Position numbers and translations under genes: made by a program. A stretch of DNA of 64,000 nucleotides from Aromatoleum tolulyticum (lineage in GTDB: Bacteria > Pseudomonadota > Gammaproteobacteria > Burkholderiales > Rhodocyclaceae), in contig NZ_FTMD01000009.1 of NCBI RefSeq assembly GCF_900156155.1, positions 1 to 64,000 of the forward strand, read 5' to 3'. This document shows, one piece after another, positions 34,841-43,927 of this stretch. The stretch's first letter is position 1; the number at the start of each line of letters is the position of its first letter. Below the pieces are notes generated by a model. The model saw only the letters and a program-made list of their open reading frames with translations, ran no database searches and had not been told where the DNA came from.

Positions 34841-36115
34841 TCAGCGGCTGGCCGGATAGACCGGGAAGCGCGCGCACAAGGCCTGGGCCTTCTCGCGCAC
34901 CGCGGCGATCACCGACTCGATTTGGTCAACGCGGTCGATGTGGTCGAGCACGTCGCAGATCCAGTTCGTGAGTTCCTTCGCTTCCGTCTCCTTGAAGCCG
35001 CGCGTGGTGATCGCGGGCGTGCCGATGCGGATGCCGCTGGTGACGAAGGGCGACTGCGGGTCGTTGGGCACGGCGTTCTTGTTCACCGTGATGTGCGCCG
35101 CGCCCAGCGCCGCGTCGGCCTGCTTGCCGGTGAGGCCCTTGGCGACGAGATCGACGAGGAAGAGGTGATCATCGGTGCCGCCCGAGACGATCTTGTAGCC
35201 GCGCTCGATGAACACGCCCGCCATCGCACGGGCGTTCTTCACCACCTGCTGCTGGTAGGCGCGGAACTCGGGCTGCAGCGCCTCCTTCAACGCCACGGCC
35301 TTGGCGGCGATGACGTGCATCAGCGGACCGCCCTGGATGCCGGGGAACACCACGGCGTTGAGCTTCTTCTCGAGCTCCGCGTTGGCACGCGCGAGGATCA
35401 GGCCGCCGCGCGGGCCGCGCAGGGTCTTGTGGGTGGTGGTGGTGACGACGTCGGCGAAGGGGATGGGGTTGGGGTACAGGCCCGCGGCCACCAAGCCCGC
35501 GACGTGGGCCATGTCGACGAAGAGCTTGGCGCCGACCTGGTCGGCGATGTCGCGGAAGCGCTTCCAGTCGACCACGCGCGAGTAGGCGGAGAAGCCCGCG
35601 ACGATCATCCTGGGCTTGTGCTCGCGCGCGAGCGCCTCGACCTGGGCGTAGTCGATCTCGCCGGTCGCCTCGTCGAGGCCGTACTGCACCGCGTTGTAGA
35701 GCTTGCCGGAGAAGTTCACCTTGGCGCCGTGCGTGAGGTGGCCGCCGTGCGCGAGGCTCATGCCCAGCACCGTGTCGTGCGGCTCCAGGAGCGCCATGTA
35801 CACCGCGGCGTTCGCCTGCGAGCCCGAGTGCGGCTGCACATTGGCGTAGTCCGCGCCGAAGAGGAGTTTCGCGCGGTCGATCGCGAGCTGCTCGACCACA
35901 TCCACGTGCTCACAGCCGCCGTAGTAGCGTTTCGCCGGGTAGCCCTCGGCGTACTTGTTGGTGAGCACGCTGCCCTGTGCCTCGAGCACGCGCGGGCTGG
36001 TGTAGTTCTCGGAGGCGATCAGCTCGATGTGCGACTCCTGGCGCTCGAACTCGCCATCCATCGCAGCCTTCAGCTCGTCGTCGAAATCGGCAATACGGTC
36101 GGTCATTGCGAACAT
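34841..36115 (-). CDS. glyA: Serine hydroxymethyltransferase, catabolic copy
   Basis: The 424-residue PLP enzyme has [29 protein letters not shown], the PLP Lys230 in [16 protein letters not shown] and [14 protein letters not shown]. It combines glycine with 5,10-methylene-THF to serine. Position in front of sdaA and soxBDAG indicates a catabolic copy that uses both products of sarcosine oxidase. The housekeeping glyA is presumably elsewhere. ATG 36115 has AGGAG nine bases ahead; ATG 36106 is an alternative. Confidence 0.96.
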   Translation of the reverse strand: MFAMTDRIADFDDELKAAMDGEFERQESHIELIASENYTSPRVLEAQGSVLTNKYAEGYPAKRYYGGCEHVDVVEQLAIDRAKLLFGADYANVQPHSGSQANAAVYMALLEPHDTVLGMSLAHGGHLTHGAKVNFSGKLYNAVQYGLDEATGEIDYAQVEALAREHKPRMIVAGFSAYSRVVDWKRFRDIADQVGAKLFVDMAHVAGLVAAGLYPNPIPFADVVTTTTHKTLRGPRGGLILARANAELEKKLNAVVFPGIQGGPLMHVIAAKAVALKEALQPEFRAYQQQVVKNARAMAGVFIERGYKIVSGGTDDHLFLVDLVAKGLTGKQADAALGAAHITVNKNAVPNDPQSPFVTSGIRIGTPAITTRGFKETEAKELTNWICDVLDHIDRVDQIESVIAAVREKAQALCARFPVYPASR

Positions 36116-36489
36116 GCAGCGTGTCTCCTCTGGTTGGGACTGTCGTCGCCGACAGCGGCCGCAACGGATGGCGGCTTCATGGGAGGAGATGTTAGGAAGT
36201 TAGGCCGCGACGCTTTTGCCTGTATCCGTCACGCGTTTGCTTGATACGGACCGGCGGGAAGGACTCGCGCGTCTTGTGCACAAACAAGCGGCGAGCTGCC
36301 GTGCAACGGCACGAACGTCGTCAATGCCAAAGTCCACGGGGATGATGTCGCGCCCCAGCCCATTCGGACAGTCCCTGGATCCGGTCGCTCATCGTCCGGA
36401 CACGCTTCTGTCCTCCCACCGGTCCGCGTGCTAGAAATGATTAGCGACGTGTGCCGTTTGCATCATGACCATACCCAATGGAGGGGAAT
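36116..36489. promoter_or_regulatory. Divergent control region between glyA and cytochrome c
   Basis: No gene is seen. It must contain the promoter of the glyA-sdaA-soxBDAG-folB operon (minus) and that of the cytochrome gene (plus). I looked for a glycine riboswitch in the minus-strand leader. A CAGGCAAAAG element is present near 36210, but the other conserved boxes are missing. No clear operator palindrome was found. Confidence 0.45.
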
Positions 36490-37245
36490 ATGAAGCGACA
36501 TCCATCAGGACTCGCCGTAGGCATCATGCGCGGCCTGGCGGCCACAGTCGTGCTGGTCGTACCAATGACCACCTCGGCCGATTCGGAGCAAGCGCGCAGC
36601 CAGGTGTGGGACATCGCGCGCGGCGGGCAACTCTACGACAACTGGGGCAAGGTGCTCGGCAAGGAACTGCCGGCCGAGACGCATCCGGCCTATCCCGCCA
36701 GCGGCAAGCAGAAGGGCGAGGCGACCTGGCGCTGCAAGGAGTGCCACGGCTGGGACTACAAGGGCGCAGACGGGGCCTACGGCAAGGGCTCCCACTACAC
36801 CGGCATCAAGGGCCTGCGCGCGATGGTCGGCGCCGATCCGAAGGCGATCCTCAAGATCATCAGCGATGACAATCACCGCTATACGGAGGCGATGATCGGC
36901 CGCGGCGAGATGGAGAAACTGGCGCTCTTCGTGAGCCTCGGGCAGATCGACATGGACCAGCACATCGATCGGGCGACGCGGAAGTCGCGCGGCGAACCGG
37001 GCCGCGGCGCGCCGACCTACCAGACCATCTGCGCGGTGTGCCACGGTTTCGACGGCAAGACGCTGAACTTCAAGACGCCCGAGACCCCGGAATACGTCGG
37101 CACCATCGCGCGCGAGAATCCGTGGGAGTTCATGCACAAGGCCCGCTTCGGCCAGCCCGGCATCCCGATGATCTCGCTGATCACGCTGCCCGACACGACG
37201 CTCGCCGATCTGCTCGCGGTAGCGCAGACCCTGCCGGAGAAGTAG
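36490..37245 (+). CDS. Exported diheme c-type cytochrome
   Basis: The 251-residue protein has a signal peptide (hydrophobic 9-29) and two heme-attachment motifs, CKECH at 82-86 and CAVCH at 181-185, each followed by a cytochrome c-like domain. Conserved GWDYKGADG and GFDGKTLNF follow the hemes. It is periplasmic or membrane-anchored by an uncleaved signal and should shuttle electrons. Start 36490 is fixed by GGAGGGG just ahead. It is the only plus-strand gene inside the creatinine/sarcosine island and stands beside a porin fragment, so it may have come with an insertion. Its redox partner is unknown. Confidence 0.85.
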   Translation: MKRHPSGLAVGIMRGLAATVVLVVPMTTSADSEQARSQVWDIARGGQLYDNWGKVLGKELPAETHPAYPASGKQKGEATWRCKECHGWDYKGADGAYGKGSHYTGIKGLRAMVGADPKAILKIISDDNHRYTEAMIGRGEMEKLALFVSLGQIDMDQHIDRATRKSRGEPGRGAPTYQTICAVCHGFDGKTLNFKTPETPEYVGTIARENPWEFMHKARFGQPGIPMISLITLPDTTLADLLAVAQTLPEK

Positions 37246-37263
37246 GTAGGAGGGAAACTGTAA

Positions 37264-37503
37264 ATACACCTGTCACAACACTGCGCAACCGCCGGAGTCG
37301 GACTGGAAGATGTCCACAACCTGGGCGCGAAGTTCCAGTACAAGTCCGGCCCGGTGGATATCCAAGTCGGCTTCTATCCGACCGACGGTGGCGACTGGAC
37401 CGGCACCTCGAAGGGCGCGAACCGTTACTTGGTCAATGTGGTGCATGCCGACGGCTACGTGACGGGTGCCAGCAATAACGACGAGCGCAACCTGTTCGTC
37501 GGC
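37264..37503 (+). pseudogene. C-terminal fragment of a porin-like outer-membrane protein
   Basis: The frame opens right after the TAA at 37261-37263 without a plausible start. It reads LEDVHNLGAKFQYKSGPVDI, then GFYPTDGGDWTGTSKGANRY and SNNDERNLFVGR up to about 37503. This is the typical alternation and Gly/Asp-Asn loop content of a beta-barrel porin. Beyond 37503 it runs into the shadow of the RidA gene. Both ends of the gene are missing, so it is a relic left by a rearrangement between the cytochrome and RidA genes. Confidence 0.6.
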
Positions 37504-37509
37504 CGCCGA

Positions 37510-37884
37510 TCAGCCCAAGACGGCAATCGCCTCGATTTCGACGCGCACGTCGCGCGGCAGCTTCGCGACCTGCACCGTCGAGCGCGCCGGGCGGTGCTCG
37601 CCGAAGGCCTCGGCGTACACCGCGTTCATATCGGCGAAGTCGCCGAGATCCTTCAGGAACACGGTCGTCTTGACGACGTGCGCGAGGCCGGCATCCGCTT
37701 GCGCAAGGATCGCTTCGAGGTTCGCAAACACTTGGCGGGTCTGCGTCGTGATGTCCTCGCCGGCGACCGACCCGTCGGCGGCGAGCGGGATCTGTCCCGA
37801 GACGAAGAGCAGGTTGCCGGCCTGCACGGCCGGGGAATACGGTCCGGCCGGCGATGCGGCGGAGGAAGCGGTGATGAATTTCAT
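37510..37884 (-). CDS. RidA-family enamine/imine deaminase
   Basis: The 124-residue protein of the RidA/YjgF family has GPYSPAVQAGNLLFVSGQIP, TRQVFANLEAILAQA and the signature RSTVQVAKLPRDVRVEIEAIA with the conserved Arg. It hydrolyses reactive enamines such as 2-aminoacrylate. In this island the natural source would be serine deamination by SdaA. A more specific role in creatine breakdown is possible but unproven. Confidence 0.88.
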   Translation of the reverse strand: MKFITASSAASPAGPYSPAVQAGNLLFVSGQIPLAADGSVAGEDITTQTRQVFANLEAILAQADAGLAHVVKTTVFLKDLGDFADMNAVYAEAFGEHRPARSTVQVAKLPRDVRVEIEAIAVLG

Positions 37885-38015
37885 GGCTGGGGTCTCTGTG
37901 GGACTGGGGCGTCACCGGCGCCGGGCCGGTGACGTGGATCGTACATAGGCAGTCGGCCTGCGCGTCGCTTGCCGGCCTGCGACCTGTGCTTCTCCGGCAG
38001 CGACGCGATTCCCGC

Positions 38016-39341
38016 TCAGCTTCTCGCTTCGATGAAGTCCTCGCCCGAGTGCGCGCGCGTTGCGAGGATCGCGACCAGCGACACGACCGCGGCGCCGACC
38101 AGGTACCAGGCCGGCGCGAACGGGTTGCCGGTGTTCTTGATCAGCCACGTGCAGACGAACGGGGCGGTGCCGCCGAAAAGCGTGTTCGCAAGGTTGAAGC
38201 TCAACGCGAAGCCGCTGTAGCGCACCGTGGTCGGGAAGCTCTCGGCGAGGAAGCACGCGAGCGTGCCGTCGTTCATCGCGAGCAAGAGCCCGAACATGAT
38301 CTGGATGGCCAGCATCATCTCGAAACTGGCCCCCGGCAGCGCCTCGAACAGCGTGACGCTCATGGCCATGAAACTCACCGACGCGAAGACCAGCATCGTC
38401 TTGCGCCCGAACATGTCGGATAGCTTGCCCATCAGGAAGATGAACCCGATGTAGGCCGTCAGCGAGATCGTCGCTGCCCGGAAGGACGCCGCCTCGCTCA
38501 GCCCCTGCTCCGTGCTGAGGTAGGTCGGCATGTACGACAGCAGCACATAGAAACCGACAGCGTTCAAGCTGGAAACGCCGAGCGCGACGAGCACCGTCCG
38601 GCGGTAGCGGGTAAGCAGCAGTCCGATCGGCGCAGCTTCCTTGTGCGCGTGCTTCGATTCCATCGCGCGGAACGCCGGCGTGTCCTCGAGGTTGGAGCGG
38701 ATCCAGCGGCCGACCAGGCCGAAAGGCGCGGCGAGCAGGAAAGGCAGGCGCCAGCCCCACGAATGCATTTCCTCGGTCGTCAGCACCGTATGCATCCACG
38801 CGATGAGCAGCGAGCCGAACAGAAGCCCAGCCGCCGTGCTGGCGGGGACCAGGCTGGTGTACAGGCCACGCTTCTTCGGCGGTGCGTACTCCGCGATGAA
38901 GGCCGAAGCGCCGGCGTATTCACCCGACGCCGAAAACCCCTGCACCAGGCGGACGACTAACAGGAGAACCGGTGCCCAGATGCCGACCATCTCGTAACTG
39001 GGCAGAAAGGCTATGAGGAAAGTCGACCCCGACATGATCAGGATTGACAGCGAAAGGGCATCGCGACGACCGATACGGTCGCCGATGTGACCCCAGATCA
39101 CCCCTCCGATCGGGCGCACAAAGAACGAGATCGCGAACACGGCGAAGGTCGACATCAATGCCGTCGCACGGTCCTCGCTGGGAAAGAACACCGCGGCGAT
39201 GATGGTGGCGAGATAGCCATAGGCCGCGTAGTCGAACCATTCGACGAAATTGCCGATGAAGCTTCCGGCGGCGGCGCGACGCACGAGTCGCTGTTCGCTA
39301 TCCACGGCGAACCCGCTCAGTACGGCTTGTTGTGTATTCAT
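38016..39341 (-). CDS. MFS transporter of the metabolite:H+ symporter (MHS) family
   Basis: The 441-residue, 12-helix transporter has the MHS/ProP-ShiA marks GNFVEWFDYAAYGYLA near 30, SFFVRPIGGVIWGHIGDRIG and QGFSASGEYAGASAF. ATG 39341 has TGGAGAC ahead; 41 upstream codons of open frame are not homologous. It lies directly downstream of creatinase. Creatine, sarcosine or a related zwitterion is a reasonable guess; family members carry betaine, proline, shikimate or dicarboxylates. Confidence 0.9.
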   Translation of the reverse strand: MNTQQAVLSGFAVDSEQRLVRRAAAGSFIGNFVEWFDYAAYGYLATIIAAVFFPSEDRATALMSTFAVFAISFFVRPIGGVIWGHIGDRIGRRDALSLSILIMSGSTFLIAFLPSYEMVGIWAPVLLLVVRLVQGFSASGEYAGASAFIAEYAPPKKRGLYTSLVPASTAAGLLFGSLLIAWMHTVLTTEEMHSWGWRLPFLLAAPFGLVGRWIRSNLEDTPAFRAMESKHAHKEAAPIGLLLTRYRRTVLVALGVSSLNAVGFYVLLSYMPTYLSTEQGLSEAASFRAATISLTAYIGFIFLMGKLSDMFGRKTMLVFASVSFMAMSVTLFEALPGASFEMMLAIQIMFGLLLAMNDGTLACFLAESFPTTVRYSGFALSFNLANTLFGGTAPFVCTWLIKNTGNPFAPAWYLVGAAVVSLVAILATRAHSGEDFIEARS

Positions 39342-39645
39342 GTTGTCTCCACGAAACCAGGTGTGAATCCGTCCGACGCGCACGGCAAGCCACGGCGGGC
39401 CCGAAAGGCACGGGCGCGCGGGAGGTTGAATCCGGGTGATCAGGCAGCGTCGCTCCTGCCGCAACGGTGCGGCACGGAAGGCGGGTCGTCAGCGACCTCT
39501 TGGGGATCGACGCGAAGGGTGCTCTAGGACGAGACCCTGCGGCTTTTTTTCATGAGCGTGTCTCCGGTGTGATCGCCGCCCTCTTGCGGGGCAGTCATTT
39601 GTTTTGGCGGCCTGCCGCGGGCGCGACAGGCCTGATTCCGTCGAC
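39342..39645. other. Spacer between creatinase and MHS transporter with a terminator-like hairpin
   Basis: About 300 bases without a gene. Positions 39516-39550 on the plus strand show a stem AGGGT/ACCCT with inner pairs, followed by GCGGC and seven T, resembling a Rho-independent terminator. However, no plus-strand gene feeds into it. On the minus strand the same hairpin lies in the creatinase-MHS intercistronic RNA, without a U-run. Confidence 0.4.
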
Positions 39646-40890
39646 TTAGCGGCGGATGATGTTGTGCTCCGGCCCGTACTTGAAGCCGGTGATGTTTTCG
39701 GCGCCGTTCTCGGTCACGACGAGGATGTCGTGCTCGCGGTAGCCGCCCGCGCCGGGCATGCCTTGGGGCAGCATGATCATCGGCTCGATCGACACGACCA
39801 TGTTCGGCTCGAGCACCGTGTCGATGTCCTCGCGGAATTCGAGGCCCGCCTCGCGGCCGTAGTAGTGCGACAGCACGCCGAAGGAGTGGCCGTAACCGAA
39901 GGTGCGGTACTGCAGCAGGCCGTGCTCGGCGAAGATCTCATTGAGCTGGGCGGCCACGTCGCAGCAGCGCACGCCCGGCTTCACGAGCTTGAGGCCGGCC
40001 TCGTGCACCTTGACGTTCACTTCCCACAGCTTGAGCGAGGCGTCGTCACAATGATCGTAGAACATCGTGCGCTCGAGCGCCGTGTAGTAGCCCGAGATCA
40101 TCGAAAAGCAGTTCAGCGACAGGATGTCGCCCTTCTGCACCTTGCGTGTCGTGACCGGGTTGTGCGCGCCGTCGGTGTTGATGCCGGACTGGAACCAGGT
40201 CCAGGTGTCCATCAGTTCCGAATCGGGGAAGCGCTTGGCGATCTCGCGCACCATCGCCTGCGTGGAGGCGAGTGCGACTTCATGCTCGGGCACGCCTTCA
40301 TGCACCGCCGCCGCCAGCGCTGCGCCGCCGACGTCGCACACTTGCGCGCCGTGCCTGATCAGCGCGATTTCCTCGGCCGACTTGACCATGCGCATGCGCA
40401 TCGTCGGTGCGCCGATGTCGGTCAGCGCGACCGCCGGCAACGCCGCCTTCAGCTTCTCCAGGCGATCGACCGGGATGTGGTCGTACTCGACGCCCACGCG
40501 GCCCTTGTTGGGGATCTCCTGCTGGATCGCGCGGAAGTAGTTGTCGCGGCGCCAGTCGGTGTAGACGACGTTGTAGTCGCCCACCGTGCGACGCCACGGC
40601 TGGCCGCCGTCGATGTTGGCGCTGATCGAGACGACCTTCTCCTGCGTCACGACGAGGCCGTAGGGACGGCCGAACGAGCAGTACAGGAAGTCGCTGTAGT
40701 AGTTGATGTTGTGCATCGACGTGAACAGCACTGCGTCGATGTCGTTGGCCGCCATGTAAGCGCGCAGCTTCGCCTGGCGGTTGTGGAACTCCTGCTCGGA
40801 GAACGTGTGCTTCACCTTCTCGCCGTTCTCGATGCGCAGCAGGTCCTTCATCTCCTTGATCGACTGAATGCCGGTAACCAGATTCGTCAT
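39646..40890 (-). CDS. Creatinase (creatine amidinohydrolase)
   Basis: The 414-residue enzyme of the pita-bread (M24-like) fold has a creatinase N-domain (HNRQAKLRAYMAANDIDAVL, TSMHNINYYSDFLYCSFGR) and C-domain marks GINTDGAHNPVTTRKVQKGD, GYGHSFGVLSHYYGREAG and EPMIMLPQGMPGAGGYREHD. These are the hallmark segments of true creatinase rather than aminopeptidase P. It needs no metal and hydrolyses creatine to sarcosine + urea. The AGGAG site is nine bases from ATG 40890 but only three from ATG 40896, so the shorter start is used. Confidence 0.95.
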   Translation of the reverse strand: MTNLVTGIQSIKEMKDLLRIENGEKVKHTFSEQEFHNRQAKLRAYMAANDIDAVLFTSMHNINYYSDFLYCSFGRPYGLVVTQEKVVSISANIDGGQPWRRTVGDYNVVYTDWRRDNYFRAIQQEIPNKGRVGVEYDHIPVDRLEKLKAALPAVALTDIGAPTMRMRMVKSAEEIALIRHGAQVCDVGGAALAAAVHEGVPEHEVALASTQAMVREIAKRFPDSELMDTWTWFQSGINTDGAHNPVTTRKVQKGDILSLNCFSMISGYYTALERTMFYDHCDDASLKLWEVNVKVHEAGLKLVKPGVRCCDVAAQLNEIFAEHGLLQYRTFGYGHSFGVLSHYYGREAGLEFREDIDTVLEPNMVVSIEPMIMLPQGMPGAGGYREHDILVVTENGAENITGFKYGPEHNIIRR

Positions 40891-41076
40891 GTCCATCCGC
40901 TCCTGTTATATGTGGTGGGGTGTTCCGGATACCATCGCCGGTCGCCTAAGAACTTGCGCACCGACAACGTGAGTCCATGCTAGAGAAGGGACGGGGCCGC
41001 CAATTTCCGCACTTCGACGGGCGTTTGCGTGAAAACGACGACGGCGAAAATGCGCACGGAACGCGGCCCGCCGGGG

Positions 41077-42165
41077 TCAGGCGGCGCCGCCGAAAAAGTG
41101 CGCCGCAGCAGCTGGCCAGGACGCCACGACCGAGTCGCCCGGCTGCATGCCGAGGCAGTCGTAGGTCCTTTCGGGCAGGATGACCTTGAGGTCGTCCTCG
41201 ATGCCGGGCACCTCCAGGAACAGCGTGACCATGTTGCCGATGAACTTGTGGCTCAGGAAACGCGCACGCACGTGGTTCTCGTGCCGTGGTTCGTCGCCGA
41301 TCGCGATCTGGTCGGCATTGACGTAGAAGTCCGCCTGCGCCCCGTGCGAACCCGCGAAGTTGCCGCGCGACACGCTCATCCCCCCGGTCGCCGTGTTCAG
41401 CCGCACCGCCTGTTCCCCGACTTCCGCGACGCTCCCGCGCAGGATCGTCACGTTGCCGATGAATTCGGCGACGAAGCGGTTCGCCGGGTGACGGTAGATC
41501 GCCTGTGGCGAGCCGATCTGCTCCACCTTGCCGCGGCTCATGATCACGACGCGGTCGGCCATCGAGAAGGCCTCGGTCTGGCTGTGCGTGACATACACGA
41601 AGGTGATGCCCAGCTCGCGCTGCAGGGAGCGCAGCAAGGCCTGCATGCGCACGCTGAGGTGGGCGTCGAGCGCGCTCAGCGGCTCGTCGAGCAGCAGCAC
41701 CTTGGGCTCGGTGACGAGCGCCCGCGCCAGCGCGACGCGTTGCCGCTGACCGCCCGAGAGCTGCATCACGTTGCGGCTCGCGAACTCGCCGAGCTCCAGC
41801 TTGTGCAGCCACGCCAGCGAGCGCCGATCGCGCTCCGCTTTCGCGACGCCGCGCATCTTCAGGCCGAAGCCGACGTTGTCGAGCACGCTCAGGAAGGGGA
41901 AGAGCGCGAGGCTCTGCCACACCAGCGGCAGGTCCCGCCGCCACGGCGGCAGACCCTTCTGCGACCGGCCCTCGAGGCGGATCTCCCCCTCGCTCGGCTC
42001 CTCCAGCCCCGCCAGCATGCGCAGCATGGTCGTCTTGCCGCAGCCGCTCGAACCCATGATCGCGAGGAATTCGCCCTCGCCGATGCTGAACGAGGTGTCG
42101 GTCACCGCCGTGTAGTCGCCGAACCTCTTCGATACGCGATCGATCTCTACCAGTGCTTCACTCAT
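41077..42165 (-). CDS. PotA-type ABC transporter ATPase
   Basis: The 362-residue ATPase has Walker A GSSGCGKTT at 38-46, signature [15 protein letters not shown], Walker B VLLLDEPLSALDAHL and switch YVTHSQTEAFS. It ends in a C-terminal TOBE domain (from about 280) as in the spermidine/putrescine and iron families. It forms a four-gene unit with two permeases and a Tat-type binding protein, placed between creatinase and creatininase. Creatine or another guanidino compound is the inferred cargo. Confidence 0.9.
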   Translation of the reverse strand: MSEALVEIDRVSKRFGDYTAVTDTSFSIGEGEFLAIMGSSGCGKTTMLRMLAGLEEPSEGEIRLEGRSQKGLPPWRRDLPLVWQSLALFPFLSVLDNVGFGLKMRGVAKAERDRRSLAWLHKLELGEFASRNVMQLSGGQRQRVALARALVTEPKVLLLDEPLSALDAHLSVRMQALLRSLQRELGITFVYVTHSQTEAFSMADRVVIMSRGKVEQIGSPQAIYRHPANRFVAEFIGNVTILRGSVAEVGEQAVRLNTATGGMSVSRGNFAGSHGAQADFYVNADQIAIGDEPRHENHVRARFLSHKFIGNMVTLFLEVPGIEDDLKVILPERTYDCLGMQPGDSVVASWPAAAAHFFGGAA

Positions 42166-42173
42166 GATCACTC

Positions 42174-43028
42174 TCACAAAGACAAACCGTTGTTGGAGAC
42201 CAGCGCACCTGCTGCCGGCTGAGCGGGGGCCTCGGCGGCTGCGCGTTTCGCCTTGCCCATGCCGGAAAAGGCCATTCCGATTGCAACCAGGAAGATCGAG
42301 GAGGTGAATACCGCCGTGCCGATCGCGTTGATCACGGGACTGACCTGCCCCTGCAGGAACACCAGCACGCGCACCGGAACCGTCTCGTTGAGGCCCGACA
42401 CGAACCACGCGACGGCGAATTCGTCGAAAGACACCGCCGCGGTGATCAGGAAGGCGGCGACCAGGCTCTGCTTGCAGAAGGGCAGGACGACGTACCACAG
42501 GGTCTGCGCCGGGGACGCCCGCAGGTTCCACGAGGCCTCCTCCAGCGCGCTGTCCATCTGCGCCAGACGCAGCCGGATCATCGCCATCGCGAAGGGCAAG
42601 GCGATGACGACGTGGCTGATCAGCACGGCCCAGACCTCCCCGGCGAGGCTCATGCGGGAGAGGTAGGACAGCATCCCCAGCCCCATGATGACGGCGGGGA
42701 TCGTCGGCGGCAGCAGCATCAGCAGGCTGAACAGCGACTTGCCGCGGAAATCGAAGCGGAAGTCGCAGTAGGCCGCGCAGAAGCCGAGGATCGTCGACAG
42801 CAGCGCCACGGGGATCGACACCATCACGCTGCGCTGGAACGCCTCGATGACCAGCGGATCGGTGAAGGTTCCGCCATACCATTCCGTCGTGAATCCCTTC
42901 AGCGGCAAGGACGGGAAGCGATCCGCGTTGAACGAGAACACCAGGCTGGCGGCGATCGGCGCCAGGATGAAAAGGAAGGTGTAGCCCGTATAAGCCCACC
43001 CGAACCAGCGGCCGAGTCTCAGCATCAT
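42174..43028 (-). CDS. PotC-type ABC transporter permease
   Basis: The 284-residue inner-membrane permease has six hydrophobic segments and the EAA-like loop EEASWNLRASPAQTLWYVVLP near 180. ATG 43028 overlaps the stop of the partner permease (ATGA). The C-terminal 30 residues are Ala-rich and variable. It forms the channel with the PotB-type subunit. Confidence 0.9.
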   Translation of the reverse strand: MMLRLGRWFGWAYTGYTFLFILAPIAASLVFSFNADRFPSLPLKGFTTEWYGGTFTDPLVIEAFQRSVMVSIPVALLSTILGFCAAYCDFRFDFRGKSLFSLLMLLPPTIPAVIMGLGMLSYLSRMSLAGEVWAVLISHVVIALPFAMAMIRLRLAQMDSALEEASWNLRASPAQTLWYVVLPFCKQSLVAAFLITAAVSFDEFAVAWFVSGLNETVPVRVLVFLQGQVSPVINAIGTAVFTSSIFLVAIGMAFSGMGKAKRAAAEAPAQPAAGALVSNNGLSL

Positions 43029-43867
43029 TTGCGCCTCCCGTAGGCAAGCCGCACCGCCGCAAGGGAGGTGACGACGAGGGTGAGGATCATCACGATCGCG
43101 ACCACCGCGGCACGCGGCCACTGCTGGCCGGATTTGGTGGTGTCGATGATCAGGTTGCTCAGCGTCGGCGGTGCACCGCCGCCGAGATAGGTGGGCGCGA
43201 CGAAATCACCGAAGGCGAGGATGAACGCGAAGAGCGCCCCCACGACCAGCGAGGGTTTCGCCAGCGGCATGATCACCTCGAACAGCGTCCGCACCGGCCC
43301 GGCGCGCAGGTTATGCGCCGCTTCGATCAGGTTGCGGTCGATCTGCGCCAGCCCCATCGTCTGCACCAGCGTCACGAGCGGCAGCGCCAGCGTCACGTAG
43401 CCGACGAGCGAACCGAAGTCGGAATTGAGCATCGGCAGCCCGTCCAGGCCCACGAGCGCGAGCAAGGCATTGACGATGCCGTTGTCCGCGAGGAAGGCCT
43501 GCCACGAATACACGCGCACCAGGTAGCTGGTGAAGAACGGCACCACCAGGAACATCAGCGCGAGCTTGCGCGTGCGCTCCGACACGGTGAACGCGAGGCT
43601 GCAGGCCGCAGGAAAGGAACAGCAGGTCGTGACGACCGCCGCGCCCAGCGCCAGGGACCACGTATGGCCGTAGGCCGACCAGAAGGAGCTGCGGCTCAGC
43701 ATGAAGTCCCAGTTCTTGAGGGTCATGTCCGGTTCCAGCCGGAAATTGACGACACTCCAGAACGAGATGACGAAAAGGAAAAGCAGCGGCAGCAGGAAAA
43801 AGGTCAGCTGCCACAGCAGCGGTGGCAGCAACAGCGGCCACCTCCGACGGCTGGAATTCGACGACAT
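43025..43867 (-). CDS. PotB-type ABC transporter permease
   Basis: The 280-residue permease opens with a hydrophobic stretch LLLPPLLWQLTFFLLPLLFL and has the EAA loop IEAAHNLRAGPVRTLFEVIM followed by FGDFVAPTYLGGGAPPTL, typical for PotB/PotH-like subunits. A GGAG site stands eight bases before ATG. It lies between the binding-protein gene and the second permease. Confidence 0.9.
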   Translation of the reverse strand: MSSNSSRRRWPLLLPPLLWQLTFFLLPLLFLFVISFWSVVNFRLEPDMTLKNWDFMLSRSSFWSAYGHTWSLALGAAVVTTCCSFPAACSLAFTVSERTRKLALMFLVVPFFTSYLVRVYSWQAFLADNGIVNALLALVGLDGLPMLNSDFGSLVGYVTLALPLVTLVQTMGLAQIDRNLIEAAHNLRAGPVRTLFEVIMPLAKPSLVVGALFAFILAFGDFVAPTYLGGGAPPTLSNLIIDTTKSGQQWPRAAVVAIVMILTLVVTSLAAVRLAYGRRK

Positions 43868-43927
43868 GGCGATGGCTCCGGGATGCCGCCGGACGGGCCC
43901 GCGACCCGTCCGGCGAAGCGGGAAGGG

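Noticed and set aside
36116-36280. Possible glycine riboswitch in the glyA leader
   Set aside because: A CAGGCAAAAG-like box is present near 36210 on the minus strand, but the preceding GGAGAG and GCCGAAGG boxes and the closing helix are absent.
39516-39550. A real plus-strand terminator between creatinase and the MHS gene
   Set aside because: Hairpin plus T-run look good, but no plus-strand transcript is expected there; kept only as a remark in the spacer entry.
41077-43062. One 661-residue ATPase formed by the long minus-strand open frame
   Set aside because: Only the part from 42165 downward has ABC motifs; the upstream part overlaps a real permease gene in another frame. The same artefact explains the long frames over the PaaK-like, SsuC-like, SsuA-like, SoxA and PurU genes.
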